NCBI GenBank assembly: GCA_025359085.1
Contig: JANYHL010000043.1
Location: 17,020-81,019, forward strand
Reading direction: 5' to 3'
Length of the DNA: 64,000 bases
Source of the DNA: Gammaproteobacteria bacterium
GTDB lineage: Bacteria > Pseudomonadota > Gammaproteobacteria > Burkholderiales > Burkholderiaceae_C
A model generated the notes under the pieces. It made no database searches. It was not told where the DNA came from and worked only from the letters and a program-made list of their open reading frames with translations. The first letter of the stretch is position 1; each line of letters begins with the position of its first letter. The position numbers and the translations under genes are program-made. Below, in pieces: positions 44,028-52,928 of this stretch.

Positions 44028-47000
44028 TCAACCGGACATTGTATGCGGGGCCACCGACCCGCGAAACCGGATCATCTGATTCTGCCAATTTTGGCGCGCA
44101 ACGCTCAGATGGCGCGCCTTGATGTGGCCAAAGCCCCTGATTTGTTCGGGAAGACGGGCAATCTCCAGTGCCAACTGGTAACGCGCGGGGTCCCCGTCTC
44201 CCGCCAGCGGGGGACGTCCCAGCACGCTGAGCAGCTCATCCACGCTGGCCCGGTATTCGGTGATCAGCGCACGCTCTTGGCGCCGCTCCTGTGTCTTGCC
44301 AAAAATATCCAGCGCCGTGCCGCGCAGGCCCTTGAGCTGCGCCAGCAGCTTGAAGGCCAGCAACATGGCGGGGCCATAGGGCCGCTTTTGCAGCTCGCCC
44401 CGCTCGTTCTTGCGAGCCAGCAGCGGGGGCGCCAGGTGGTAGTGAATCTTGAAATCACCTTCAAACAAAGCGGCGATCCGGGCGTTGAAATCGCTGTGGC
44501 TGTGCAAGCGCGCCACTTCGTACTCATCCTTGTACGCCATCAACTTGAACAGGTAGCGTGCCACCGCCTCGGTCAGTGCCAGCTGCTGGGGGCCGACCGA
44601 TTCGTCCACGCTTCTGACCTTTTGCACAAAAGCCTGGTAGCTTTCAGCGTAAGCGGCATTCTGGTAGGCGGTCAAAAACAGCACCCGTTTGGCAATCAAC
44701 TCATCGAGTGAAGGGGGTTGGGCAAACGCCACCACTTGCCCCGGGTTGAGCAGCTTCTCAAACGCGGCCGGGTCGTGCGCCGCGCGTCGGCCCCAGGCAA
44801 ATGCGCTCTTGTTTTGCTCGACCGCCACCGCATTGAGTTCCATGGCGCGCAGCAGCGACGCCAGTCCCAGCGGAATCCAGCCTTGTTGCCAGGCAAAACC
44901 GAGCAGCATCGGATTGGTGTAAATGCTGTCGCCCATCAGCCGGGTGGCTGCCGCATCGGCATTGAAGGCGCCGATCGCATCGGCCCCGACGGTCCGGGCG
45001 ATCTCCATGACGCAGGCCTCTGCGGCGTTGACCCAGTTGGCGTTGCTGACAAAAGCGGCCGTCGGCGTGGCGTGGGCGTTCAGCGCCACCTGGGTGCGTC
45101 CGGCGCGCATGCGCAGCAGGGTTTCCGCGCTGGCCGCCACCACCGGGTCGCAGCCGATGATCAGATCAGCCCCCGCCATGCCGAACCGGGTGGTACGGAT
45201 CGCGTCCTGGGAGGCGCCAATCAGCACATGGCTCCAGGTGGCGCCGCCTTTTTGCGCCAGACCACCCGCATCTTGCGTCACGATGCCCTTGCCCTCCAGA
45301 TGCGCCGCCATGCCGAGCAGCTGCCCGATGGTGATGACACCGGTGCCGCCGACACCGGCGACCACGATGCCCCAGACCTGGCGGTCCTGGCCGGTCAGCA
45401 AGGGCAGCATCGGCTCCGGCAACGCGCTCCATGCCGCATCAAACGGTGACGGTCCCTGGCCCTTTGATTTCTTTCTGAGCTGACCGCCCTCGACCGTAAC
45501 AAAGCTCGGGCAAAAGCCCTTGACGCACGAATAGTCCTTGTTGCAGGTGCTTTGGTTGATCTGGCGCTTGCGGCCAAATTCGGTCTCCAGCGGCTCCACG
45601 CTCAAGCAATTGCTCTGCACGCCGCAGTCGCCACAACCCTCGCACACCCATTCATTGATGATGACGCGCTTGGCTGGATCAACCAGGCTGCCGCGCTTGC
45701 GACGGCGCCGTTTTTCAGTGGCACAGGTCTGGTCGTAAATGATGACGCTGCAGCCTTTGATCTCCCGAAACGCACGCTGAATACGATCAAGCTGGTCACG
45801 GTGCTCGATGGCGATGCCCGCGGGCAAACCGGTGCTGCTTTGGTACTTTTCTGGCTCGTCCGTCACCACCACTATTTTGCTAGCGCCTTCGGCCCGCATG
45901 CTCTGGGCCATCTGCACCACCGAATGTCCTTCCGGGCGTTCGCCAATTTGCTGGCCCCCGGTCATGGCAACCGCGTCGTTGTACAAAATCTTGTAGGTGA
46001 TGTTGACACCCGCCGCGATGGCCTGGCGAATTGCCATCAGCCCGCTGTGAAAGTAGGTGCCATCGCCCAGGTTGGCAAACATGTGCTGCTCGGTGCTGAA
46101 GGGCTGCTGGCCGACCCACGGCACGCCCTCGCCGCCCATCTGGGTGAAGCCCACGGTGGCACGGTCCATCCAGATCGCCATGAAGTGGCAGCCAATGCCG
46201 GCCATGGCGCGCGAGCCCTCGGGTACTTTGGTCGAGGTATTGTGCGGACAGCCCGAGCAGAACCAGGGTTGCCGCTCCGCGCCCTTGATGCTGCTCACCT
46301 CGAGCACCTGCATGGCCTGCTCCTTGGCCTGCAGAACAGCCAGCCGGGCGTCAATGCGCGCTGTGGTGTCGGCGTCCAGGCCCATTTTCTTCAGACGCTG
46401 GGCGATGGCGCGGGCAATCAGGGCCGGTGACAAGTCGGCGTTGGCGCGCAACAAGGTGTTGGCACTCGGGTTCGGCATCGACCATTCGCCACCGCTGCCG
46501 TAGGGGGCGCCTGCGGCGCCGCTGTCCACCTCGTTGAATTTGCCCAGCACGGTGGGACGCAGGTCGGCACGCCAGCTGTACAACTCTTCTTTGAGCTGGT
46601 ACTCAATGATCTGGCGTTTTTCTTCCACCACCAGAATTTCCTGCAGGCCGGTGGCGAATGCGCGCGTCAGCTGGGCCTCCAGCGGCCACACCACGCCGAC
46701 TTTGTGCAGACGAATGCCGACCCGCTGACAGCTGGCGTCATCGAGCCCGAGGTCGAGCAGGGCCTGGCGTGTGTCGTTGAAGGCCTTGCCGCTGGCCATC
46801 AGGCCAAAACGGTCGTTAGGGCCCTCGATCACGTTGTAGTTGAGCCGGTTCGCCCGCACATAGGCCAGCGCCGCGTACCATTTGTAGTCAAACAGGCGCG
46901 CCTCTTGCGCCAGGGCGTGGTCAGGCCAGCGAATGTGCACGCCACCCGGCGGCATCTCAAAATCGGTCGGAATTTTGATCTGCACCCGCTCTAAATCAAT

Positions 47001-47675
47001 GCTCACGGTGGCGCTGGATTCGACGATCTCCTGAATCGTCTTCATGCCGGCCCAGACGCCGGAAAAGCGACTCAGGGCAAAGGCATGCAGCCCCAAGTCG
47101 AGGATTTCCTGCACGCTGGCCGGAAAGAACACCGGCGTACCGCAAGCCTTGAAAATATGATCGCTCTGGTGCGCGGCGGTCGAGCTTTTCGAGATATGGT
47201 CATCGCCGGCCACGGCGATCACGCCGCCCCAGGGCGTGGTGCCCGCCATATTGGCATGTTTGAAGACGTCGCCACAGCGATCCACCCCCGGGCCCTTGCC
47301 ATACCAAATGCCAAACACGCCATCAAATTTATTGCTGCCGGGCGGCGCAAAACCAAGCTGCTGGGTGCCCCACAAGGCGGTGGCGGCCAGTTCTTCATTG
47401 ACACCGGGCTGAAACACGATGTGCTGCGCCTGGAGGTATTTCTCGGCCTTGACCAAGGCCTGGTCGTAATTGCCCAACGGCGAGCCGCGGTAACCGCTGA
47501 TGAAACCGGCTGTGTTCTTGCCAAGCCTCTGGTCACGCGCCTGCTGCAGCATCGGTAGCCGCACCAGGGCTTGCACGCCACTCATGAAGACGCGGCCATG
47601 CTCCAGTGCGTATTTGTCGTCCAGCTTGACGGCGCTGAGCGCCTGGCGGATGGGTTCGGGCAGCGGTGCATTCAT
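44028..47675 (-). CDS. Indolepyruvate ferredoxin oxidoreductase family protein (fused alpha-beta)
   Basis: This 1215-residue thiamine-diphosphate enzyme decarboxylates aryl or branched 2-oxoacids to acyl-CoA and reduces ferredoxin. The N-terminal part carries FISGYRGSPLGNYD and FGIWYGKGPGVDR. The TPP region includes FCSGCPHNTSTKVPEGSRA and ILYNDAVAMTGGQ. Iron-sulfur ligands follow in WVCEGCGDCGVQSNC and DYSCVKGFCPSF. The C-terminal gamma-like domain starts WGIVVAGVGGTGVITIGQLL. ATG 47675 is preferred to a longer start. The substrate is probably an aromatic 2-oxoacid, by family. Confidence 0.88.
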   Translation of the reverse strand: MNAPLPEPIRQALSAVKLDDKYALEHGRVFMSGVQALVRLPMLQQARDQRLGKNTAGFISGYRGSPLGNYDQALVKAEKYLQAQHIVFQPGVNEELAATALWGTQQLGFAPPGSNKFDGVFGIWYGKGPGVDRCGDVFKHANMAGTTPWGGVIAVAGDDHISKSSTAAHQSDHIFKACGTPVFFPASVQEILDLGLHAFALSRFSGVWAGMKTIQEIVESSATVSIDLERVQIKIPTDFEMPPGGVHIRWPDHALAQEARLFDYKWYAALAYVRANRLNYNVIEGPNDRFGLMASGKAFNDTRQALLDLGLDDASCQRVGIRLHKVGVVWPLEAQLTRAFATGLQEILVVEEKRQIIEYQLKEELYSWRADLRPTVLGKFNEVDSGAAGAPYGSGGEWSMPNPSANTLLRANADLSPALIARAIAQRLKKMGLDADTTARIDARLAVLQAKEQAMQVLEVSSIKGAERQPWFCSGCPHNTSTKVPEGSRAMAGIGCHFMAIWMDRATVGFTQMGGEGVPWVGQQPFSTEQHMFANLGDGTYFHSGLMAIRQAIAAGVNITYKILYNDAVAMTGGQQIGERPEGHSVVQMAQSMRAEGASKIVVVTDEPEKYQSSTGLPAGIAIEHRDQLDRIQRAFREIKGCSVIIYDQTCATEKRRRRKRGSLVDPAKRVIINEWVCEGCGDCGVQSNCLSVEPLETEFGRKRQINQSTCNKDYSCVKGFCPSFVTVEGGQLRKKSKGQGPSPFDAAWSALPEPMLPLLTGQDRQVWGIVVAGVGGTGVITIGQLLGMAAHLEGKGIVTQDAGGLAQKGGATWSHVLIGASQDAIRTTRFGMAGADLIIGCDPVVAASAETLLRMRAGRTQVALNAHATPTAAFVSNANWVNAAEACVMEIARTVGADAIGAFNADAAATRLMGDSIYTNPMLLGFAWQQGWIPLGLASLLRAMELNAVAVEQNKSAFAWGRRAAHDPAAFEKLLNPGQVVAFAQPPSLDELIAKRVLFLTAYQNAAYAESYQAFVQKVRSVDESVGPQQLALTEAVARYLFKLMAYKDEYEVARLHSHSDFNARIAALFEGDFKIHYHLAPPLLARKNERGELQKRPYGPAMLLAFKLLAQLKGLRGTALDIFGKTQERRQERALITEYRASVDELLSVLGRPPLAGDGDPARYQLALEIARLPEQIRGFGHIKARHLSVARQNWQNQMIRFRGSVAPHTMSG

Positions 47676-47780
47676 GGTGGCTTGGTCTCCTGCGTGCTGA
47701 CGGCATGCCAGCCGTGGCGTCAAAATTTCAAGGATTGACGGCGAAGTGTAGACCTGTCATGCAGACAAGTGCCTCTGCCC

Positions 47781-47850
47781 TGAAATTTAAAGAAAACAGG
47801 CCTCTAGCCCATGCTGTATAAGTGTTTGTTGCTATTTAAAATATAGCTAA
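47781..47850 (-). repeat. Dispersed repeat copy R9
   Basis: AACAGGCCTCTAGCCCATGC and TTTGTTGCTATTTAAAATAT carry the family arms. It lies between the amt stop and the ferredoxin oxidoreductase start, probably in that gene's leader or promoter. Confidence 0.65.
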
Positions 47851-47882
47851 TTCGAGCTAAGTTTGCTTTACCGGGAGCGGCT

Positions 47883-49085
47883 TCACCAGTTGACCTCGCG
47901 CTCGGCCGTGGCGCTGATCATGTGAATAGACAGGTCGGCGCCGTTGTATTCTTCTTCCTGGCTCAGGCGCAGCCCCATGATGACTTTGAGCCCGCCATAA
48001 ACCAGCAGTCCGCCCGCCACGGCCCAGGCCACGCCCAGGGCGGTGCCAATCAGTTGCGCCCCCAGCTGCACACCACCCAGGCCGCCGAGCGCTTTGCTGC
48101 CAAAAATCCCGGCCGCCAGGCCGCCCCAGGTGCCGCACAACCCGTGCAAGGGCCAGACGCCCAGCACGTCGTCAATCTTCCACCTGTTTTGCGTCAGGGT
48201 GAACATGCGCACAAACAGTGCGCCCGCCACGGCGCCCACCACCAATGCACCTAATGGGTGCATCAGGTCGGAGCCGGCACACACGGCCACCAGTCCGGCC
48301 AAGGGGCCGTTGTGCACAAAGCCGGGGTCGTTTTTGCCCGCCACCAACGCCGCCAGCGTGCCGCCGACCATGGCCATCAGCGAGTTGACCGCCACCAGAC
48401 CCGAAATTTTGTCCAGTGTTTGCGCGCTCATCACATTAAAGCCAAACCAACCCACCGTCAGCACCCAGGCGCCCAGCGCCAGAAACGGAATGCTCGATGG
48501 CGGATGCGCCGAGATACCGCCATCCTTGCGGTAGCGATTGGCGCGCGCGCCCAACAAGATCACGGCGGGCAGCGCAATCCAGCCGCCCACCGCGTGCACC
48601 ACCACGCTGCCGGCAAAGTCATGAAACTCGGCGCCGGTGAGGCTTTTGATCCAGCTCTGCACGCCGAAATGCTGGTTCCAGGCAATGCCCTCAAAAAACG
48701 GGTAAACAAAGCCGACGACGACCGCCGTGGCGATCAGTTGCGGCCAAAAGCGGGCGCGCTCGGCAATGCCGCCCGAAATAATGGCCGGAATAGCGGCGGC
48801 AAAAGTCAGCAAGAAAAAGAACCGGACCAGCTCGAAGCCGTTCCTGACCGCCAACTGCTCGGCGCCGACAAAGAAATGGGTGCCATAGGCCACGCCATAC
48901 CCCACCAGAAAATACGCCACGGTCGAGACTGAAAAGTCCACCAGAATCTTGACCAGCGCATTGACCTGGTTCTTGCGGCGGACCGTGCCGAGTTCCAAAA
49001 ACGCAAAACCAGCGTGCATGGCCAGCACCATGACGGCGCCGAGCAAGATGAACAAGGTATCGGCGCCCTGTTTGAGTGCTTCCAT
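47883..49085 (-). CDS. amt: Ammonium transporter
   Basis: This 400-residue Amt/MEP channel has eleven hydrophobic segments. Conserved sites are FAFLELGTVRRKNQVN near the first helices, EFHDFAGSVVVHAVGGWIAL with the first pore histidine, and DVLGVWPLHGLCGTWGGLAAG (in part) with the second. No cleavable signal peptide is apparent. No glnK gene is adjacent, which is unusual for an amt gene. The C-terminal tail (RLSQEEEYNGADLSIH) is the usual GlnK-responsive region. Confidence 0.94.
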   Translation of the reverse strand: MEALKQGADTLFILLGAVMVLAMHAGFAFLELGTVRRKNQVNALVKILVDFSVSTVAYFLVGYGVAYGTHFFVGAEQLAVRNGFELVRFFFLLTFAAAIPAIISGGIAERARFWPQLIATAVVVGFVYPFFEGIAWNQHFGVQSWIKSLTGAEFHDFAGSVVVHAVGGWIALPAVILLGARANRYRKDGGISAHPPSSIPFLALGAWVLTVGWFGFNVMSAQTLDKISGLVAVNSLMAMVGGTLAALVAGKNDPGFVHNGPLAGLVAVCAGSDLMHPLGALVVGAVAGALFVRMFTLTQNRWKIDDVLGVWPLHGLCGTWGGLAAGIFGSKALGGLGGVQLGAQLIGTALGVAWAVAGGLLVYGGLKVIMGLRLSQEEEYNGADLSIHMISATAEREVNW

Positions 49086-49116
49086 GAAAACCTCTTGGGG
49101 TGAAATGAGTTGAATT

Positions 49117-49150
49117 GGTGCGTCAGTCGGTTAATTTCCGACTGCGCACC
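49117..49150. other. Hairpin upstream of amt
   Basis: GGTGCG and CAGTCGG pair with CCGACTG and CGCACC around the loop TTAATTT, with a single bulged T. No T-run follows on either strand, so it is more likely an operator or a leader hairpin of amt than a terminator. Confidence 0.4.
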
Positions 49151-49248
49151 AAACTAAAGCAAAAAACGCGCCAAAACGGTTTCAAAGGGGCGGCCAGCAC
49201 CGGCGCAACGTCCGAGGATGACGATGCTGCGGTCGAGGCGAAGGGCGA

Positions 49249-49416
49249 TTAACCGCCTTGTTTGCAGCGTTTGCCGGGGTTTTTCTTGTTGTTGGTGGCG
49301 GTGCCACGCTCCAGGCTGCGCATTTGGCCGTGACCGGCGGTGTAGCACACGCCTTTGGGGGCGACAGGACGGGGGCTGGCTTTGCGCTCAGCTTCAGTAC
49401 GAAATTCTTTGCTCAT
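49249..49416 (-). CDS. Small basic hypothetical protein (55 residues)
   Basis: ATG 49416 is preceded at 7-8 bp by GGAG, and the frame runs to TAA at 49249-49251. The product begins MSKEFRTEAERKASPRPVAP and ends NNKKNPGKRCKQGG. It is rich in lysine and arginine, has two cysteines and no membrane segment. Such composition suggests nucleic-acid binding, but I recognise no family. It lies between the DUF6172 gene and amt on the same strand. Confidence 0.6.
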   Translation of the reverse strand: MSKEFRTEAERKASPRPVAPKGVCYTAGHGQMRSLERGTATNNKKNPGKRCKQGG

Positions 49417-49495
49417 GAAACACTCCAGATAATTTTAAAAAACAGGCGATTATCCCCGCATCGAGGATCGGGCGATGGGCCCGGCTTGGCGTGGA

Positions 49496-49819
49496 CTATT
49501 CACGGTCGGCCTGATCCAGCGGCTCAGCACCGGCTGCGCGCGCCGCGCGGTGGCCGGGTTTGGCCAACAGCTCCAAGTAAAACGCAGCGCCACCGTCTTT
49601 GGCCAGCGCATCAATCAACTCGGTGATGGTGGCGAAATGGACCACCGTGGCGCTGGCTTCAGTGCTGCCAAACTTGCAGTCAAAATCCCAATAGTCCACG
49701 CCTTCGGGCAGCGGCACCCGCCGTTGCCGTTTGACATACTTGCGGATCTCGTGCTTGGTGGCTTCCAGCACCCGGTCCCGGTTTTTACCTTCAATATCTA
49801 ATTTAAACGTTTTTTTCAC
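49496..49819 (-). CDS. DUF6172 family protein
   Basis: This 107-residue cytoplasmic protein is a conserved protein of unknown function. It starts KKTFKLDIEGKNRDRVLEAT, then HEIRKYVKRQRRVPLPEGVD, and DYWDFDCKFG. GTG 49819 is preferred over a longer frame because it gives the family's usual start and has AAGG about 7 bp upstream. The basic first half alternates with an acidic-aromatic motif. Confidence 0.78.
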   Translation of the reverse strand: MKKTFKLDIEGKNRDRVLEATKHEIRKYVKRQRRVPLPEGVDYWDFDCKFGSTEASATVVHFATITELIDALAKDGGAAFYLELLAKPGHRAARAAGAEPLDQADRE

Positions 49820-49927
49820 GCTGGCCTTCTGAGAGTAAATGCGACACCGCCCCACCTCGGGCGTTATTCGCGAACCTTCGATTATGCGTGGACGGCGTTG
49901 ACAGGGGGATTGTCAGTGGCGGGCGTT

Positions 49928-51616
49928 TCAGGCCTGGGCACTCTGGGGTGTCGCGCGCGCGATGATGGCGCCGGCATCGACACCGCGCGGCAGCGTGCCG
50001 TAGTTGTGCTGACCGGCCTGCCCCAGGCGTGACTCGCAGAACGCATCACTCACGAATGCCGGGGCGTGGCGCACCAGCAGGGAGGCCTGTAAAGCCAGCG
50101 CCATGCGGTCGACCACATCACGCGCGCGGTATTCAAAATCGCCCAAGTCTTTGAGATCGCTCGCCAGTGCGGCAATATGCCGGTCCAGCAAACCCTGGGC
50201 GCCGCGCGCCTGGGTCACTTCGGCAAAAAAGGCCTCGGCCACGGCCGGTGTTTTTGACAGAGCGCGCAGCACGTCCAGGCATTGCACATTGCCGCTGCCC
50301 TCCCAGATGGTGTTCACGGGCGCCTCGCGGTACAGGCGCGGCATCATGCTGTCTTCCATCACGCCGCTGCCGCCAATGCACTCCATCGCTTCATAGGCGT
50401 GGTTCGGCGTGCGCTTGCAAATCCAGTATTTGCCCACCGCCGTGACCAGCCGCACCAGCAGGTCTTGCTGTTCATCGGCGCGCTGGTCCATGGCGCGCGC
50501 CATGCGCATCGTCAGCGCGGTGGCGGCTTCGCTCTCCAGCGCCAGGTCGGCCAGCACGTTTTGCATCAGCGGCTGCTGGTTCAGCACCTGGCCGAACGCC
50601 GAGCGAATGGAACAATGATGCAGTGCCTGCGACGCTGCCATGCGCATGCCGGCGCTGGAGCCGATCATGCAGTCAAAGCGGGTCATGCTGACCATTTCAA
50701 TGATGTTGCGCACGCCGCGCCCCTCTTCACCCACCATCCACGCCAGCGCGCCACGCAGCTCGGTCTCAGACGACGCATTGGACGCATTGCCCATTTTTTT
50801 CTTCAACCGCAGTACCTGCATCGGATTTTTGCTGCCGTCCGGGCGCCAACGCGGCAGCAAGAAGCAAGACAAGCCGCCCGGCGCTTGCGCCAGCACCAGA
50901 AACGCGTCGCACATCGGGGCCGACACAAAATACTTGTGTCCCACCAACTCATACGGCTGGCCGGGACCACCGCCGCCAACCGGGTAGGCGCGCGTGCTGT
51001 TGGTCCGCACATCCGAGCCGCCCTGTTTTTCGGTCATTGCCATGCCGATGGTCACGCCCTGCTTCTGCTCCACCGGGACGTTGCGCGGGTCGTAAACGCG
51101 TGCTGTGACTTTGGGTTCCCACGCCCCGGCCAGGTCGCTCTGCAGCCGCAGCGCGGGCACGGCGGCGAAGGTCATGGTGATCGGGCAGCCATGCCCGGCT
51201 TCTACCTGGCCATGCAGAAAACTCTTGGCAGCACGGGCGACGTGCGCGCCCGCGCGCGGTGCGGTCCAGGGCGAGGCGTGCAGCCCATGCTCGATCGAAG
51301 TTTTCATCAGCTGGTGGTAGCTGGGGTGAAACTTCACCAGGTCGATGCGGTTGCCAAAACGGTCATGCGTATCAAACTCGGGCTGAAACTTGTTGGCCAG
51401 GTTGCCCAGCTCAAGGTAGTCGGCCGAGCCTGTCATCTGGCCAAACGCGCTGAGTTCGCCGTCCGCCCACTGGCCGCCCTCGCGCTGCACCGCCTCGCGC
51501 AAGGCGGCGTCTTGGGTGTACATGTTGTAGTCACACAGCTCGGTGGACAGGTTGCTCACCTCGTGGGTGTCGGCCAGGTAGAGCGCGTTGGGGGCGGGGT
51601 TAAAACGGGTGTTCAT
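49928..51616 (-). CDS. AidB-like acyl-CoA dehydrogenase
   Basis: This 562-residue flavoprotein matches the AidB branch of the acyl-CoA dehydrogenase family, longer than ordinary members. Landmarks are ATHEVSNLSTEL-like N-terminal sequence, CPITMTFAAVPAL, GMAMTEKQGGSDVRTNSTRA, MVSMTRFDCMIGSSAGMRMA and EAMECIGGSGVMEDS. E. coli AidB is induced by alkylation damage and binds DNA; whether this homologue does so cannot be read here. It is probably a single-gene unit. Confidence 0.9.
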   Translation of the reverse strand: MNTRFNPAPNALYLADTHEVSNLSTELCDYNMYTQDAALREAVQREGGQWADGELSAFGQMTGSADYLELGNLANKFQPEFDTHDRFGNRIDLVKFHPSYHQLMKTSIEHGLHASPWTAPRAGAHVARAAKSFLHGQVEAGHGCPITMTFAAVPALRLQSDLAGAWEPKVTARVYDPRNVPVEQKQGVTIGMAMTEKQGGSDVRTNSTRAYPVGGGGPGQPYELVGHKYFVSAPMCDAFLVLAQAPGGLSCFLLPRWRPDGSKNPMQVLRLKKKMGNASNASSETELRGALAWMVGEEGRGVRNIIEMVSMTRFDCMIGSSAGMRMAASQALHHCSIRSAFGQVLNQQPLMQNVLADLALESEAATALTMRMARAMDQRADEQQDLLVRLVTAVGKYWICKRTPNHAYEAMECIGGSGVMEDSMMPRLYREAPVNTIWEGSGNVQCLDVLRALSKTPAVAEAFFAEVTQARGAQGLLDRHIAALASDLKDLGDFEYRARDVVDRMALALQASLLVRHAPAFVSDAFCESRLGQAGQHNYGTLPRGVDAGAIIARATPQSAQA

Positions 51617-51706
51617 GATGGGTCTCCAGTTATCTTGGCAGCATGATTCGACTGCTGGCGGGTGTCAACTGATTTTGATCCGCCCCTGTCGCCTGGGTGC
51701 AAGCGG

Positions 51707-52849
51707 CTACCAGTCCACCAGACTCAAGCCGATGCTCAGCACGGTGCGTCGGCGGTTGTAATCGACCAGCGAATCGCCATAGCCACTGAACAATTGGGTG
51801 TGAAAGCGCAAGGCGTCCTGGCTACCGGGCAATCCACTGGTGCTCAGTTGCTTGAGCCATTCCAGCCGCAGCGAACCGTTGGCGTCGGCGCGCAGCGAGT
51901 GGCGCAGCGTGACGCCGAAGGTATCGTTCAGGTTCGGCGTCCAAAAAGCGGCCACTTCAGCGCGCCCGATCTTGTTGCTGATGTCGGGGTTGTCATCATT
52001 GGCCTGGTCTTCATTGACCCGCTTCCACAGTTTGGCATCGATCCGGAACTGGTTGCCCTTTTCCATGCCGGCCATCAACACATTGCGATTCCAGCTACGC
52101 GACAGCGGCAGCGGTTGGCCGTTGGACTGGTGCACCAGGCTCAAACCGCTGTAACGCAGCCGCCAGCCCAGCGGCAATTGAAGATCAGTCGGGTAGATGT
52201 AGGTGATTTCAGGTTCGTGGTCGGTGGTGCGAAACGGTCGCGACAGATCACCACTGAAGATTTGCCAGTTGGACTGCTGGCTGTAGCCAAACCAGATCGA
52301 GTCGCGTTTGAGCTCTTGCTGCCCGGTCAGCAGGCCCTGGGCGATCTTGGTGCGCACCGAAAGCTGGATGCGGACCTCGTTGGTGCCATAGCCCAGCGCC
52401 GTCGTGGCCGAGTGGTCGGGCACCGGCGAGCTGGGTTGGGTGTTGACGCTGTCAGCACCGATCCACGCCAGACTGATGGGGTGAAAACCGCGAATGCCAA
52501 AAGTGCCGCAGTCACTGCCGGCTTCCAGCTCCCAAAACCGCGACAACTCGGAAAACTGCTTGTTCTTGCAGTCGTGCGCGGCCGGTGCCGTCATGGTGAT
52601 CGTCACCGGCGCGGGTGCCACGGGCGTCGCGGGCACCGTTTCGGGCGTGGCCACGGATTGCGCCAGCGCCGAGGCGCCTGGGGAGGGCGGGCGGCTTGCG
52701 GCCGCGTCGAGTTGTTGCTGCGCCCATTGATCAAAACAGGCCAAGCGCGCCGCGCTGTCGCCGCTCAAGCCCGCGCACGCTTGCCAAGCCTTGGTTTCTG
52801 CCGGAAAATTTATGGAATTCTGGGCTCTAGCCCCGTCGTTACTGAACAA
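51707..52849 (-). pseudogene. pldA: Outer-membrane phospholipase A homologue with a damaged 5' end
   Basis: From about residue 20 this is a full OMPLA protein: YSQQSNWQIFSGDLSRPFR, the catalytic LVHQSNGQ (His and Ser), WNRN, and beta strands to SIGLSLVDW at the end. It would hydrolyse phospholipids in the outer membrane. No ATG in this frame leads to a signal peptide: the only start nearby is TTG 52849, and the first ~15 codons lie in repeat R10. In the next frame ATG 52884 begins MNPLFATVLIAACSVTTG, signal-like, but stops in the repeat. A 5' disruption or a one-base frameshift is likely. Confidence 0.65.
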
Positions 52850-52873
52850 GCAGCTATTAACACAGTAGCAAAT
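52803..52873 (-). repeat. Dispersed repeat copy R10, at the 5' end of the pldA homologue
   Basis: AATTCTGGGCTCTAGCCCCG and AACAAGCAGCTATTAACA carry the family arms. It replaces the region where the phospholipase signal peptide would be encoded. Confidence 0.7.
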
Positions 52874-52928
52874 AATGGGTTCATGATGGGCGTGCTTGGG
52901 TGGACAACGTGGGTCGCTATTCTAGGTT

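Noticed and set aside
50282..51646. A 454-codon plus-strand open frame opposite the AidB-like gene
   Set aside because: The minus-strand protein is clearly conserved; the antisense product is compositionally biased and has no ribosome site.
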